A program made the translations under genes and the position numbers. Under the pieces are notes generated by a model. It had not been told where the DNA came from, searched no databases, and saw only the letters and a program-made list of their open reading frames with translations. Positions 27,494 through 36,283 of a DNA stretch of 64,000 bases are shown here, in pieces (position 1 is the first letter of the stretch; every line of letters begins with the position of its first letter). This DNA comes from Paenibacillus sp. E222 (GTDB lineage: Bacteria > Bacillota > Bacilli > Paenibacillales > Paenibacillaceae), in the NCBI RefSeq assembly GCF_013401555.1, contig NZ_CP058552.1, positions 1,860,001-1,924,000 of the forward strand. The letters are read 5' to 3'.

Positions 27494-30400
27494 TTAATCT
27501 TCAATTCTTTTCTTTTTGAACTTCATCAGGAACTCATACACGATTGGCACGATAACCAGAGTCAGCAGCGTGGAGCTGATCAGACCGCCGATTACGGTAA
27601 TTCCGAGACCTTTCGAGATGATCCCTGCGCTTTCTTCGAGTCCTGTCACCAGTGGCAGCAAGGCACCAATGGTAGCCAGAGCTGTCATCAGAATTGGACG
27701 CAGACGCGTTGCTCCGGCTTCCAGCAAGGCTTCACGAGTAGGCATTCCCTCTTTTTCCTTGTGAATAACACGGTCGATCAGGACGATGGCGTTGGTGACC
27801 ACGATCCCGATCAGCATCAGTCCACCCATCATGGCAGATACATCAAGCGTACCACCAGCCACGAACAGGCCAACCATAATACCAATGACGGTAAATGGCA
27901 GGGAGAACAGGATGGCAAATGGCGCCAGTCCACCGCCGAACGTTACGACAAGCACAAAGTACACAATTGCAATGGCTGCCAGCATGGCCAGACCAAGTTG
28001 GGTGAACGTGTCATTAATCTGTTCGGTTGTACCGCCAAACTTCACTTCAACACCATCTGGCAGATCCAGTTTGTCGATGTTCGCCTGCAAATTTGATGAT
28101 GCTTTTTGTACATCGGAAGCGAGAATGTTGGCAGTCACCTGTGCGACAACCTTACCGTCAATACGCATGATGGAGTTCGGTGAGGTGCCTTCTTCCACTT
28201 TGGCGACATCTTTGATTGGTACTTCGATGCCGAGTGGTGAAGTGACTTTTTCGTTTTCAATATCAGCAATGCTGCTAAATGTCTTTTTGTCAGTCTCTAC
28301 ATAGACTTTATACGTTTTGTTATCGATATCTACTTCTGTGAGCACAGGGCGTTCACGTGCAGGGCTGAGCGTCATAGCCAGTTGGCCAGCAGTCAGACCC
28401 AGCGAGCTCAGTTTCTCCTGATCCGCGACGAGCGTGTATTGCCCGTAGGTATCGGAGAGTGTAGTGTCGGCTTTTTCAAAAGATTCCGTATCTGCTTCAA
28501 CCAGTTTCAGAATTTCATCCGAGACAGGTTTGATCTGATCTACATTGTCACCATAGATGGAAAGGCTCAAGCTGCTGCCTCCCAGACCGCCGGACATGTC
28601 AAGCTCACTCCAGGTTCCTACAGTAACTTCTTTCTTCAGACCTTCCACAAGTTGTTCTTTCACTTTTGTAAAGTCTTTCGTATCTTCGTTATATTCGATA
28701 TAGAAGAGAGCAGAGTTGGAGCTGCCTCCACCCATGCTGCTCAGTGGATTACTGCCGCCGATGGAATACTGCATTTTCTCCAGACCTGGCTGCGTCAGCA
28801 ACCACTTCTCGGCTACAAGTGCTTCTTTTTCTACATCCTCACGCAGAGCTCCAGTTTCCGGGCTGTACGTAATGGTCACATATTTATCCTGTTGTTCCGG
28901 TAAGAAACTTGCACCGATGAACGGATAGAGGAACAAACTGCCGACCAGCAGCAATACAGCAACGCCAACCGTGATGAGTTTATGTGATAATGTCCAGTTC
29001 AAGAGTCGTTTGTAACCTTCTGCCATCTTACCTGGTTTTTCCTCATGATTCTGCTTGTTCTTCAGACCTTTGCGGAACAGCGTGTGTGCCAGCATTGGTA
29101 CAATCGTAACTGCCACAATCAGGGATGCCAGCAAAGCGAAGACCATCGTCAGGGCAAATGGCATGAACAGCTCACCGACCATACCGCTTACCAGTGCCAG
29201 CGGCAGGAATACCGCAATGGTTACGATGGTGGAAGAGAGGATCGGAATGAACATTTCCCGGGTAGCTTCCCGGATCAAATCACGGCCTTTGAGTTTTTCT
29301 CCCTTGAGTGTCAGTCTGCGATAGATATTCTCGATAACAACGATGGAGTCATCGACAACCCGTCCAATCGCGACCGTCATGGCACCCAGGGTCATCATGT
29401 TCAGCGTAATGTCCATCATATTCAGTGCTGTCAATGCAATGAGCAAGGAGAGCGGGATAGAGACAATGGAAATAATGGTGGAGCGAATATCACGCAGGAA
29501 CAACAGGATGATCAAAATGGCAAACAAAGCACCAAACATCGCTTTGAACAACATCGTGTTTACGGAGTCCTGAATAGGTTTACCTTGGTCAAGCAAAACA
29601 GTCAAATCGGCGTTTTTGAACTGCGTTTGCAATTCTTCCGCTTTGTCTTTAACCGCCTTAACGACATCTACCGTATTGGCATCATTGGACTTAACGATGG
29701 AGATCCCGATGGATTCCTTACCGTCTGTCCGGGAAATGGATTCCGCCTGACCAATGACTTCAATTTTGGCGATCTCGCTTAATTTAACCGTTGGAATTCC
29801 AGGTGCGTTAGCGACACCTGAAGTACTGCCCACGCTGGCATTTCCGCCAGCGGCTTGTCCTGCAGCCTGGTCAGCACCTTGCGCAGAGCCTTGAGCTGCC
29901 CCGCCAGCTTGTGCGCCGGCGCCTTGTGGTGCTGTGGCAGAACTACTGCCTGCTCCTGCACCGCTTGGTACAACCGGAATGGCGAGATTTTTCAAATCAT
30001 CCAGATCGATGATATTGCCATCAACAACAACAGCTTTCTGCGCTTTGTCCAGTTCGAACAGTCCGAGTGGTACACGGACAGAAGAGCCTTGAACGATACC
30101 GTTGACTGTATCTTCAGTCAAACCGAGTTCATTCATTTTTTTCTGGTCAAACTTCAGTTGAACTTCCTTAACATATTGGCCGGAAACCTGGACTTGAGCT
30201 ACACCCTCAATATCTTCGAGTGCAGGCTGGATATCCGTTTCAACAAGTCGAGTCAATTGTTCCAGATCGCCGCCGTCCTTGTCAGACAAGCTGAGCGAGA
30301 CAACCGGGAAGGAGTTGATGCTGAACTTCGAGATAGTTGGTTTCTGTACCCCATCCGGCAACTGCACCTCATTCAGTGCTTCGCGTACCGCTGCGGTAGC

Positions 30401-30712
30401 ATTGCCCAGATCAGTACCATAGTCAAATTCGAGGGTGATGGAAGAGGCGTTCTCCATGGAGGTGGAGGTGAGTGTCTTAATTCCCTCTACATTTCTTAAG
30501 GTCTGTTCGAGTGGCTTGGTGACATCCTCGACAATACCTTCTGGAGCTGCCCCTGGATCAATGGCCGTAATACTCAAGAAGGGCACATTGATGTTTGGAA
30601 TGGTCTCCTGTTTCATCGTCAGTCCGCTGTACAAACCGGCGAAGGAAACGATGATGGTCAGAATCCAGATCGCAAACTTGTTGTTCAGTGAAAAATTAAT
30701 AATTCCTTTCAT
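27494..30712 (-). CDS. RND-family efflux pump (SwrC/AcrB-like)
   Basis: A 1072-aa inner-membrane transporter with twelve helices in two similar halves, close to the length of B. subtilis SwrC. It starts MKGIINFSLNNKFAIW, then the first helix. The proton-relay Asp pair is visible in GRVVDDSIVVIENIYRR near residue 395. AGGAG upstream supports ATG 30712; the open frame runs further but overlaps the regulator gene. Odd feature: residues 250-305 are a Gly/Ala/Gln/Ser-rich insert in the first extracytoplasmic domain. Substrates could be surfactants or lipopeptides (SwrC exports surfactin), but this is only a family parallel. It is in an operon with the upstream TetR-type gene. Confidence 0.93.
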   Translation of the reverse strand: MKGIINFSLNNKFAIWILTIIVSFAGLYSGLTMKQETIPNINVPFLSITAIDPGAAPEGIVEDVTKPLEQTLRNVEGIKTLTSTSMENASSITLEFDYGTDLGNATAAVREALNEVQLPDGVQKPTISKFSINSFPVVSLSLSDKDGGDLEQLTRLVETDIQPALEDIEGVAQVQVSGQYVKEVQLKFDQKKMNELGLTEDTVNGIVQGSSVRVPLGLFELDKAQKAVVVDGNIIDLDDLKNLAIPVVPSGAGAGSSSATAPQGAGAQAGGAAQGSAQGADQAAGQAAGGNASVGSTSGVANAPGIPTVKLSEIAKIEVIGQAESISRTDGKESIGISIVKSNDANTVDVVKAVKDKAEELQTQFKNADLTVLLDQGKPIQDSVNTMLFKAMFGALFAILIILLFLRDIRSTIISIVSIPLSLLIALTALNMMDITLNMMTLGAMTVAIGRVVDDSIVVIENIYRRLTLKGEKLKGRDLIREATREMFIPILSSTIVTIAVFLPLALVSGMVGELFMPFALTMVFALLASLIVAVTIVPMLAHTLFRKGLKNKQNHEEKPGKMAEGYKRLLNWTLSHKLITVGVAVLLLVGSLFLYPFIGASFLPEQQDKYVTITYSPETGALREDVEKEALVAEKWLLTQPGLEKMQYSIGGSNPLSSMGGGSSNSALFYIEYNEDTKDFTKVKEQLVEGLKKEVTVGTWSELDMSGGLGGSSLSLSIYGDNVDQIKPVSDEILKLVEADTESFEKADTTLSDTYGQYTLVADQEKLSSLGLTAGQLAMTLSPARERPVLTEVDIDNKTYKVYVETDKKTFSSIADIENEKVTSPLGIEVPIKDVAKVEEGTSPNSIMRIDGKVVAQVTANILASDVQKASSNLQANIDKLDLPDGVEVKFGGTTEQINDTFTQLGLAMLAAIAIVYFVLVVTFGGGLAPFAILFSLPFTVIGIMVGLFVAGGTLDVSAMMGGLMLIGIVVTNAIVLIDRVIHKEKEGMPTREALLEAGATRLRPILMTALATIGALLPLVTGLEESAGIISKGLGITVIGGLISSTLLTLVIVPIVYEFLMKFKKKRIED

Positions 30713-30752
30713 ACGATGGTTTCTTCTCCTCTCTGTTTCTCCCTGTATTTCT

Positions 30753-31700
30753 TTATTGTTGTGACGAGTCAGCCTGGATGAACCGGCTATACATGGCATC
30801 CATAATATGCTGAAGCTCGGAGTGCAATGGCTGGATGACAGGAATGTGATCCAGATTGCGCATCATGCCCAGAATAATGGCACGTCGCGGTGTGAATTCC
30901 ATCATTTCCTGTCTCAGGATGGCGATGGTCTCCAGCGCGTCATTGCGCAATTGCCCTGGAGGCATATCCGAAGTGATGATATCCTTCATTTGTTTGATGA
31001 TATGAATGGGATGACGCATCATTGTGGAATCTGTATCTGAATCGCTGCTCCATGCTGGCCAATGTTCCAAAGGAACCAGAGGGGTAGGGCGTTGATCGAG
31101 CAATCCGCGAGCTGCATAATCAATCGTTTGCAGCATGTTGCTTGCCATCTTGGATACGGTAAGGGAAGGCATTTCCGTAAACCAGATTTTGATGTAGGAG
31201 AGGAACAGACCATGCGTGAGCAAAATAAGGTCTATGGTATAGGGTTCAATCTCCGGTCCGTACATATCTTCCAGTTTGTCCTTAAACCAGTGCAAGGTAC
31301 GGATCTCCAGATCCTTGTTCTGCGGTTTGCACTTTTCCTTGCGATTCTGCTCTTCATCCATCATCATGCTGCGCATTTGCACGCGTAAAAATTCCTTCAG
31401 CTCGGATACATGGCCAAGCAGTGTTTCAATCTGTTTGTGCAGACGTTCTCTCGAAGTGAGCCCAGCTTCGTGTTCAATCTGGGACATTTCGTCCATGAGC
31501 GTGAATATGCAGTACTCCATTGTACTGGCCTCTAATTCCTCTTTGGATTTGAACATGAGGTAGAGGCTGCCTTTCGACATCCCGCATATCTCTGCAATCT
31601 CCTGCATAGAGGTTGCAGCACTGCCTTTGGCCGAGAACAGCTTGAGTGCTGTGGTAATAATGAGCTTTTTCTTCTCATTCATTTCATGGATAGGGTTCAT
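30753..31700 (-). CDS. TetR-family regulator, long form, upstream of the RND pump
   Basis: A 315-aa protein with an N-terminal TetR HTH (SMQEIAEICGMSKGSLYLMF, about residues 28-50). It is some 100 residues longer than typical TetR proteins; the extra C-terminal part (after about 200) is not recognised and contains helical segments. ATG 31700 has GAGGTGG upstream. Only 40 bases separate it from the pump start, so it probably represses its own operon until a pump substrate binds. Confidence 0.9.
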   Translation of the reverse strand: MNPIHEMNEKKKLIITTALKLFSAKGSAATSMQEIAEICGMSKGSLYLMFKSKEELEASTMEYCIFTLMDEMSQIEHEAGLTSRERLHKQIETLLGHVSELKEFLRVQMRSMMMDEEQNRKEKCKPQNKDLEIRTLHWFKDKLEDMYGPEIEPYTIDLILLTHGLFLSYIKIWFTEMPSLTVSKMASNMLQTIDYAARGLLDQRPTPLVPLEHWPAWSSDSDTDSTMMRHPIHIIKQMKDIITSDMPPGQLRNDALETIAILRQEMMEFTPRRAIILGMMRNLDHIPVIQPLHSELQHIMDAMYSRFIQADSSQQ

Positions 31701-31744
31701 TAACGATACATCCACCTCACCTGCGGAACTTATGAGTTCTTGAA

Positions 31745-31760
31745 TTGACTTTAGAGTCAA
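31745..31760 (-). promoter_or_regulatory. Candidate operator of the TetR/RND operon
   Basis: TTGACT-TTAG-AGTCAA is a perfect six-base inverted repeat 45 bases upstream of the regulator start. On the minus strand, TATACT lies just upstream of it. The position and symmetry fit a TetR-type operator; no clean -35/-10 pair was found to confirm the promoter. Confidence 0.4.
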
Positions 31761-31982
31761 ACCAAGTATAAACGATATATACAACGGAATTCAAATGGGA
31801 TATAAATGGAAAAAGAAGAGGGTGTGTTTTAAGGGGGCTGGAGCATTTTTCCTACGTCATGAAGACGCCATAAAGGCAGTATAATGAGTGACGATATGTT
31901 CATTGCAATGCAATATGTATCAAATCATGAGTATCGATGGTTGGTGCAAGAAGTTGGCATGATGAGTTCAAAATGATTTTTT

Positions 31983-32114
31983 TCAGGCTCCGCCCTTAAA
32001 GACGTATATGGCTAGGAGAATGATGGCTACAAGAGCAAACAAATAAAAGGCTCCCACAGCAATCAGGAAGATGTACCCGGTTAAAGAACCCATGCGCGCG
32101 AACAATTTCTTCAT
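31983..32114 (-). CDS. Small single-span membrane protein
   Basis: A 43-aa protein: a short basic N-terminus (MKKLFARMG) and then a hydrophobic stretch of about 28 residues, ending KGGA. AAAGGA lies ten bases before the ATG at 32114; the open frame extends upstream without a ribosome site. I do not recognise it. It could be a small membrane regulator or a membrane-stress peptide; no neighbour points to a role. Confidence 0.6.
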   Translation of the reverse strand: MKKLFARMGSLTGYIFLIAVGAFYLFALVAIILLAIYVFKGGA

Positions 32115-32524
32115 CAACACGACATCCTTTCTTACGTAACAGAGTGTGAGGAGGTTTCCTTTTATATCATATCCCAAAAAGACGACTTACTGATTAAACT
32201 GAACGCTATGTAAGGGATATTTAAAAAAAGACTATATAGCTTCAAGAAGATGATCTCTGTATTCTACAGGGGTCGTCTTTTTTTAAGTTCCATTGGTATC
32301 AGATGTAGTAGACGCCGGGGACGTCGGCAAACGTTCGCTCCTAACTTTAAGTATAACTAGTGAACTAGTGTAAACCGATATACTAATATAGTATTGAGAG
32401 GTGAGCGGTTGAAGCTCAATACTGTAATCCAAAATCGCTATAATGACCAGTAATTGGAGGGGGATAGTCTAATTTATTCCGATTGATTAATTAAATGGCT
32501 TTAAATTTGAACTGGAGGAAGTAT
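32115..32524. other. Region upstream of the SLH gene
   Basis: Contains the IS3-type remnant (32232-32310), a nine-base inverted repeat AGTATTGAG/CTCAATACT at 32390-32423, a TATAAT at 32439-32444 that may serve the SLH gene, and otherwise no recognisable gene. Confidence 0.6.
32232..32310 (-). pseudogene. IS3-family transposase OrfB, 3' remnant (left copy)
   Basis: Read on the minus strand, the frame gives YYI-stop-YQWNLKK and then, after a one-base shift, TTPVEYRDHLLEAI and a stop. This is the C-terminus of IS150/IS3-type OrfB (YxYQWxLKKMTPVEYRxHLL). Only about 25 codons remain, with a stop and a frameshift. A second, longer remnant in the same orientation lies beyond the SLH gene. Confidence 0.7.
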
Positions 32525-34939
32525 ATGTTTTTTAGAAAAACGACTCGAAAAGTAAGCATATTCATTTTAGCTACGAGTATGCTATCCCTGTTTGGTGGGG
32601 TTGCATATGGTCAGAATACCCATCTAGATATTGAAGGACATTGGGCAGAACATACCCTTAGTAAATGGCTTTCAGAAGGATTGATTAAAGGTTATTCTGA
32701 CCAATCACTCAAGCCCAACAATGTGATTACACGTGGGGAATTTATGGCATTGGTTAATCGCCAGTTTGATTTTAATGAGGTAGAAGAAATACATTTCACT
32801 GACTTGTTGTCTTCAAATTGGAGCTATTTAGAAGTACAAAAAGCTGTAAAAGCAGGTTACATAAAAGGTTATAAAGATCAAACTATACGTACTTCTAAAC
32901 CGATAAGTCGTCAAGAAGCTGCAGTTATTGTAGCAGGCTTACTAGAATTACCGAGTAATGAAAAAGCAACTTTAGAATTTAAGGATTCCTCAGAATTTGT
33001 ATATTGGAGTAAGGGTGCCATAGGTGCTTCATTCTCAAAAAATATCATTACTGGTTATACAAATGGTACATTCAGACCCGTATCTCCAATTACGCGAGCT
33101 GAGGCTGTTGTGATGTTAGATAAAGCGAAAACCTTGATTCAAGAACAAGAACAAGAACAAGAAACAGAAAGTGAAAGTGAAGGTAATGAAAATATTGCTT
33201 CACCATCTATACCTACTGTGAGTTCGAATTCAGGTTCAACCAGTACATCCAATGGATCTGGTACACCTTCGACTACGACAGGAGTGAAGACATCTACAGT
33301 AATCACCACCGAAGGCGTCAAAGCCATTCAAGGTATAGCTCAAGTTGTCACTTTGACAATAACAAGTGGTGCGAATGCGCCAGGTTCATTGCGTGTAATG
33401 TTTACGGATGGAGTAAATCCAGTGACCGTTTATGTAGAACTCGATGGAACTGAAATGGATTCTGAGGTAGCTTCTAAAATAGCCAGAGTGTTTGATAATA
33501 CGTTAACAGGATGGGATGTGGATGTTGAGCGTGCAAGCATTTATTTCACAGCAGTATATCCAGCCGTTAACAACGATCAGGTTAAAGCCACTGTGGAAAG
33601 CACCATGACGGGTGTAGTCTCGAGTGGCAGTGTCATTACTGTCCCAGGTAGTATTCATAACAATGCAGGTACGGCTCAAGTAGCAACATTGGAGATAGAG
33701 AACGGTGCAACATCTCCGGGTTCATATTATGTCTATTTTACAGATGAAGGAGTATCTGTCCGAAAAGATTTCTACATGATGGGAACAGAAACAGCTGATG
33801 AAGTAGCTTTCAAAATAGCAGGAGCATTTGGAACGTCCGTAGCGGGATGGAGTACAGAGGCTGATGGGTCCAAGGTACATTTCACATCGCAAGTGCCAGG
33901 TACTCATAATGAAAGTGTTCGGATATATGCACTGGAAGCATCAGGTGTTGGGACTCCCTCGAGTACACTTACGGTTCCAGGAGATCCTAACACCAACACG
34001 ACTCAAGTGATTACGCTGAGTCTTCCCAATTCAGAGACAGGTGATGGGCCGATAGGGGTCAAATTCACAGATGGAATATCCTCATGGACAGCCTATGTGT
34101 CTTTGATGGGCAGTCCTGAAACAGGGAGTGAACTTGCTGACAAGATAGCAGCAGCATTCGGGAGCACGATTCCTAATTGGATCGTAACTTCAAGGGGCAG
34201 AGAAGTGATTTTCACAGCAGAGCTTCCGTCAGAGAATAACATAAAGGCTATGGCGAGACTTTCGGGATTAAACACAGGAATTGGAATGCCAGATAGTACA
34301 GTTACGACTGTAGGAGCTGCGCATCCTGTTGGTGATGCACAAGTGGCCACTTTAGTGATAGATTCAGGGGCAACAGCTGCTGGGACCATTACGGCTAAAT
34401 TTACAGACGGCCACATTACTATTCTCCAAGATGTTAAATTGCTGGGTACAGAGAATGCTGCGGAAGTGGCAATGAAAATATCGATGGCATTTAATAACTC
34501 TTTAGCTGATTGGGACGTCAGATCAAATGATAGAAATGTTATATTTACAGCCCGAGTACCTTCGGAGAATAATCCTAATCTATCCGTGGTAATAGAGGAA
34601 GCAACAGTAGGTATTGGAGTTGTATCCAGCTCGATCACCACACCGGGAAATGATATGTATGCGGGTGTTAAGCAAGCTATAACTTTAAAAATTGAGGCTG
34701 CTCCTAGCAATCAAGGGATCATTAGAGTCTTGTTTCAGGACGGTACAAACGAAGTTTCCAAACGTGTAAGATTATTAGGAACAGAGACATTAGATGAAAT
34801 AGCTGACAAAATTGGTTCTGAATTCGGAGATTCAATTGCAGGATGGAATGTCACCACAATTGATCATAATGTCATTTTTACAGCAAACACGCCAGAAGAT
34901 AATAAGCCTAATGTAAGTGTAGTTGTCTTTCAGGAGTAA
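32525..34939 (+). CDS. Surface protein with three SLH domains and five C-terminal repeats
   Basis: An 804-aa secreted protein. A signal peptide (cleavage near VAYG-QN, residue 29) is followed by three SLH domains (about 34-80, 92-140 and 150-200, with ITRGE, ISRQE and ITRAE motifs) that bind pyruvylated wall polymer. A Gln/Glu- and Ser/Thr-rich linker (206-260) leads to five tandem repeats of about 108 residues, each with a pattern like VATLxIxxGAT, FTDG, GTExADEVAxKI, GW and VxFTA. GGAGGA upstream fixes ATG 32525. The gene is clearly more AT-rich than its neighbours and is flanked by transposase remnants, so horizontal acquisition is likely. Ligand unknown. Confidence 0.9.
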   Translation: MFFRKTTRKVSIFILATSMLSLFGGVAYGQNTHLDIEGHWAEHTLSKWLSEGLIKGYSDQSLKPNNVITRGEFMALVNRQFDFNEVEEIHFTDLLSSNWSYLEVQKAVKAGYIKGYKDQTIRTSKPISRQEAAVIVAGLLELPSNEKATLEFKDSSEFVYWSKGAIGASFSKNIITGYTNGTFRPVSPITRAEAVVMLDKAKTLIQEQEQEQETESESEGNENIASPSIPTVSSNSGSTSTSNGSGTPSTTTGVKTSTVITTEGVKAIQGIAQVVTLTITSGANAPGSLRVMFTDGVNPVTVYVELDGTEMDSEVASKIARVFDNTLTGWDVDVERASIYFTAVYPAVNNDQVKATVESTMTGVVSSGSVITVPGSIHNNAGTAQVATLEIENGATSPGSYYVYFTDEGVSVRKDFYMMGTETADEVAFKIAGAFGTSVAGWSTEADGSKVHFTSQVPGTHNESVRIYALEASGVGTPSSTLTVPGDPNTNTTQVITLSLPNSETGDGPIGVKFTDGISSWTAYVSLMGSPETGSELADKIAAAFGSTIPNWIVTSRGREVIFTAELPSENNIKAMARLSGLNTGIGMPDSTVTTVGAAHPVGDAQVATLVIDSGATAAGTITAKFTDGHITILQDVKLLGTENAAEVAMKISMAFNNSLADWDVRSNDRNVIFTARVPSENNPNLSVVIEEATVGIGVVSSSITTPGNDMYAGVKQAITLKIEAAPSNQGIIRVLFQDGTNEVSKRVRLLGTETLDEIADKIGSEFGDSIAGWNVTTIDHNVIFTANTPEDNKPNVSVVVFQE

Positions 34940-35003
34940 ACGAATTAATAGAAAACCATGTCAACATAAAATGTACCCTATGCAAAGGACATTAAAAAAA
35001 AGA

Positions 35004-35383
35004 CTATGCTGCTTTAAGAAGATGATCTTTGTATTCTACAGGGGTCATCTTTTTTTAAGTTTCATTAGTTGTAGTACGTCATATAAACTTAATTTCTTGT
35101 TTGACTTCGTCTAGCGTTGTACAGTTCTTCAGGGTAAATACATCCTTAAAATAACCTAAGAACGATCCTGCGGAGCGTTATCCCGCAGTTTCCTCGTCTT
35201 GACAAGGATTGAGCACCCTCATGCAATTTACTTTTTTTGAAAGTCAGGGTGTATGGTGGGTGCCTTGATCGGAATAAATGAAGGTATCTTCGGTCATCTT
35301 GAATCTGCGATTTTTCTGTAAGTAAAGCAAGGTATTTGTCGCGTCATTCGCTCTTTCACATGATAAGACAAGATAAGGACTTC
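35004..35383 (-). pseudogene. IS3-family transposase OrfB, decayed 3' part (right copy)
   Basis: Minus-strand reading, with several frameshifts, recovers ordered OrfB fragments: LSYHVKER, then NDATNTLLYLQ, TFIYSDQGTHHTP, QSLSRRGNC, YFKDVFTLKNCTTLDEVKQEI, and finally LKKMTPVEYKDHLLKAA with a stop. The SDQG, SRRGNC and EYxDHLL landmarks are those of the IS3 group. At least four frame changes and stops mean it is dead. The 5' part and OrfA are missing. It shares strong identity with the left remnant in its last 70 bases. Confidence 0.75.
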
Positions 35384-35485
35384 ACATACCGATTTGTAGA
35401 AAGCAGCTTCACTTCGCCTACTATAAACATTTTTAAACTCATATTTTACCATTTGAACCTTTTTATTGAAATATAAACAAAAAAG

Positions 35486-35524
35486 CCCTATAGATAGACT
35501 TTTTTAATTGTCTACTCTATAGGG
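35486..35524 (-). terminator. Terminator of the SMR operon
   Basis: CCCTATAGA and TCTATAGGG with an inner TAGAC/GTCTA stem; on the minus strand a run of six T follows. It lies about 100 bases after the last SMR gene. Confidence 0.75.
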
Positions 35525-35627
35525 TACATTTAGATTAAATTCGTCATTTTTTATCATTAATTTATTTAGATTATCGAAGTGAAGTTAAGAACCGCACGAT
35601 AACGGAGAGTAGGGAACCCATTATATC

Positions 35628-35942
35628 TTACGTAATCAGTTTCAATCCAATCGCCGCCACCAAAATCATGGCAATAAACAGCAACCGCTTTGCTTCCTTC
35701 CGCTCACCGAACAGGAACATACCTGTAAGCGTACTGCCCACCGTACCAATTCCAGTCCACACCGCATACGCGGTACCCATGGGAATGGACGTCATCGCAT
35801 AGGATAACAGGGAGAAGCTGAATACGAACGATACAAGCATGAGCACGATATAAGGCCAGCCCTTCCGGGAAGAAGCACCATTAATGCCGATGACGCCAAA
35901 AATTTCACATATGCCTGCACCCACAATTGCCATCCAAGCCAT
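35628..35942 (-). CDS. SMR-family transporter subunit (second of a pair)
   Basis: A 104-aa protein with four membrane helices, the SMR fold. The membrane-embedded acidic residue that couples export to protons is the Glu in GICEIFGV (residue 13), and TAYAVWTGIGTVG is the family signature. Its ATG overlaps the stop of the upstream SMR gene by one base, so the two are produced together as a heteromeric pump. Paired SMR genes of this kind behind a TetR gene resemble B. subtilis yvdTSR. Substrates may be guanidinium-like or quaternary ammonium compounds. Confidence 0.92.
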   Translation of the reverse strand: MAWMAIVGAGICEIFGVIGINGASSRKGWPYIVLMLVSFVFSFSLLSYAMTSIPMGTAYAVWTGIGTVGSTLTGMFLFGERKEAKRLLFIAMILVAAIGLKLIT

Positions 35943-36283
35943 TATGCTTCACCTCCTTTTGCCGATTGTTGATCCGTGACCAGTTTCAGTCCGATCACAC
36001 CACATAGCAGCAGACCGATTAACAAAACTTTGGCTAGTGAGAATGCTTCACCAAATAGCAGCATTTCAGTCAGTACCGTACCTGCGGTACCAATCCCGGT
36101 AAATACGGCATACACCGTACCCACAGGCAATCTTTTGGAAGCAGCGATGATTAATCCAAAGCTCAGGATGATGGCCAGGGCCGTCAAAGCCCATTCCCAA
36201 ACATTGGAGGCGTGTTTCAGCCCACTTACCCATACAATCTCAATGAGCCCTCCGACAAATACATATAACCAGTTGCGGTTCAT
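35942..36283 (-). CDS. SMR-family transporter subunit (first of a pair)
   Basis: A 113-aa, four-helix SMR protein with the conserved Glu in GLIEIVWV (residue 14) and the TVYAVFTGIGTAG signature. Its start overlaps the regulator's stop by four bases, so the order regulator, SMR, SMR is translationally coupled. The C-terminal tail (DQQSAKGGEA) is hydrophilic and slightly longer than in its partner. Confidence 0.92.
   Translation of the reverse strand: MNRNWLYVFVGGLIEIVWVSGLKHASNVWEWALTALAIILSFGLIIAASKRLPVGTVYAVFTGIGTAGTVLTEMLLFGEAFSLAKVLLIGLLLCGVIGLKLVTDQQSAKGGEA

Larger units (their letters stand above)
34940..35627. other. Region between the SLH gene and the SMR pair
   Basis: No intact gene. 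It holds the longer IS3-type transposase remnant (35004-35383) and the terminator of the SMR operon (35486-35524). The first 60 bases after the SLH stop carry no clear terminator. Confidence 0.65.

Noticed and set aside
32232..35383. Composite transposon carrying the SLH gene
   Set aside because: The remnants are only 3' transposase pieces with frameshifts; I could not find intact IS ends or target duplications.
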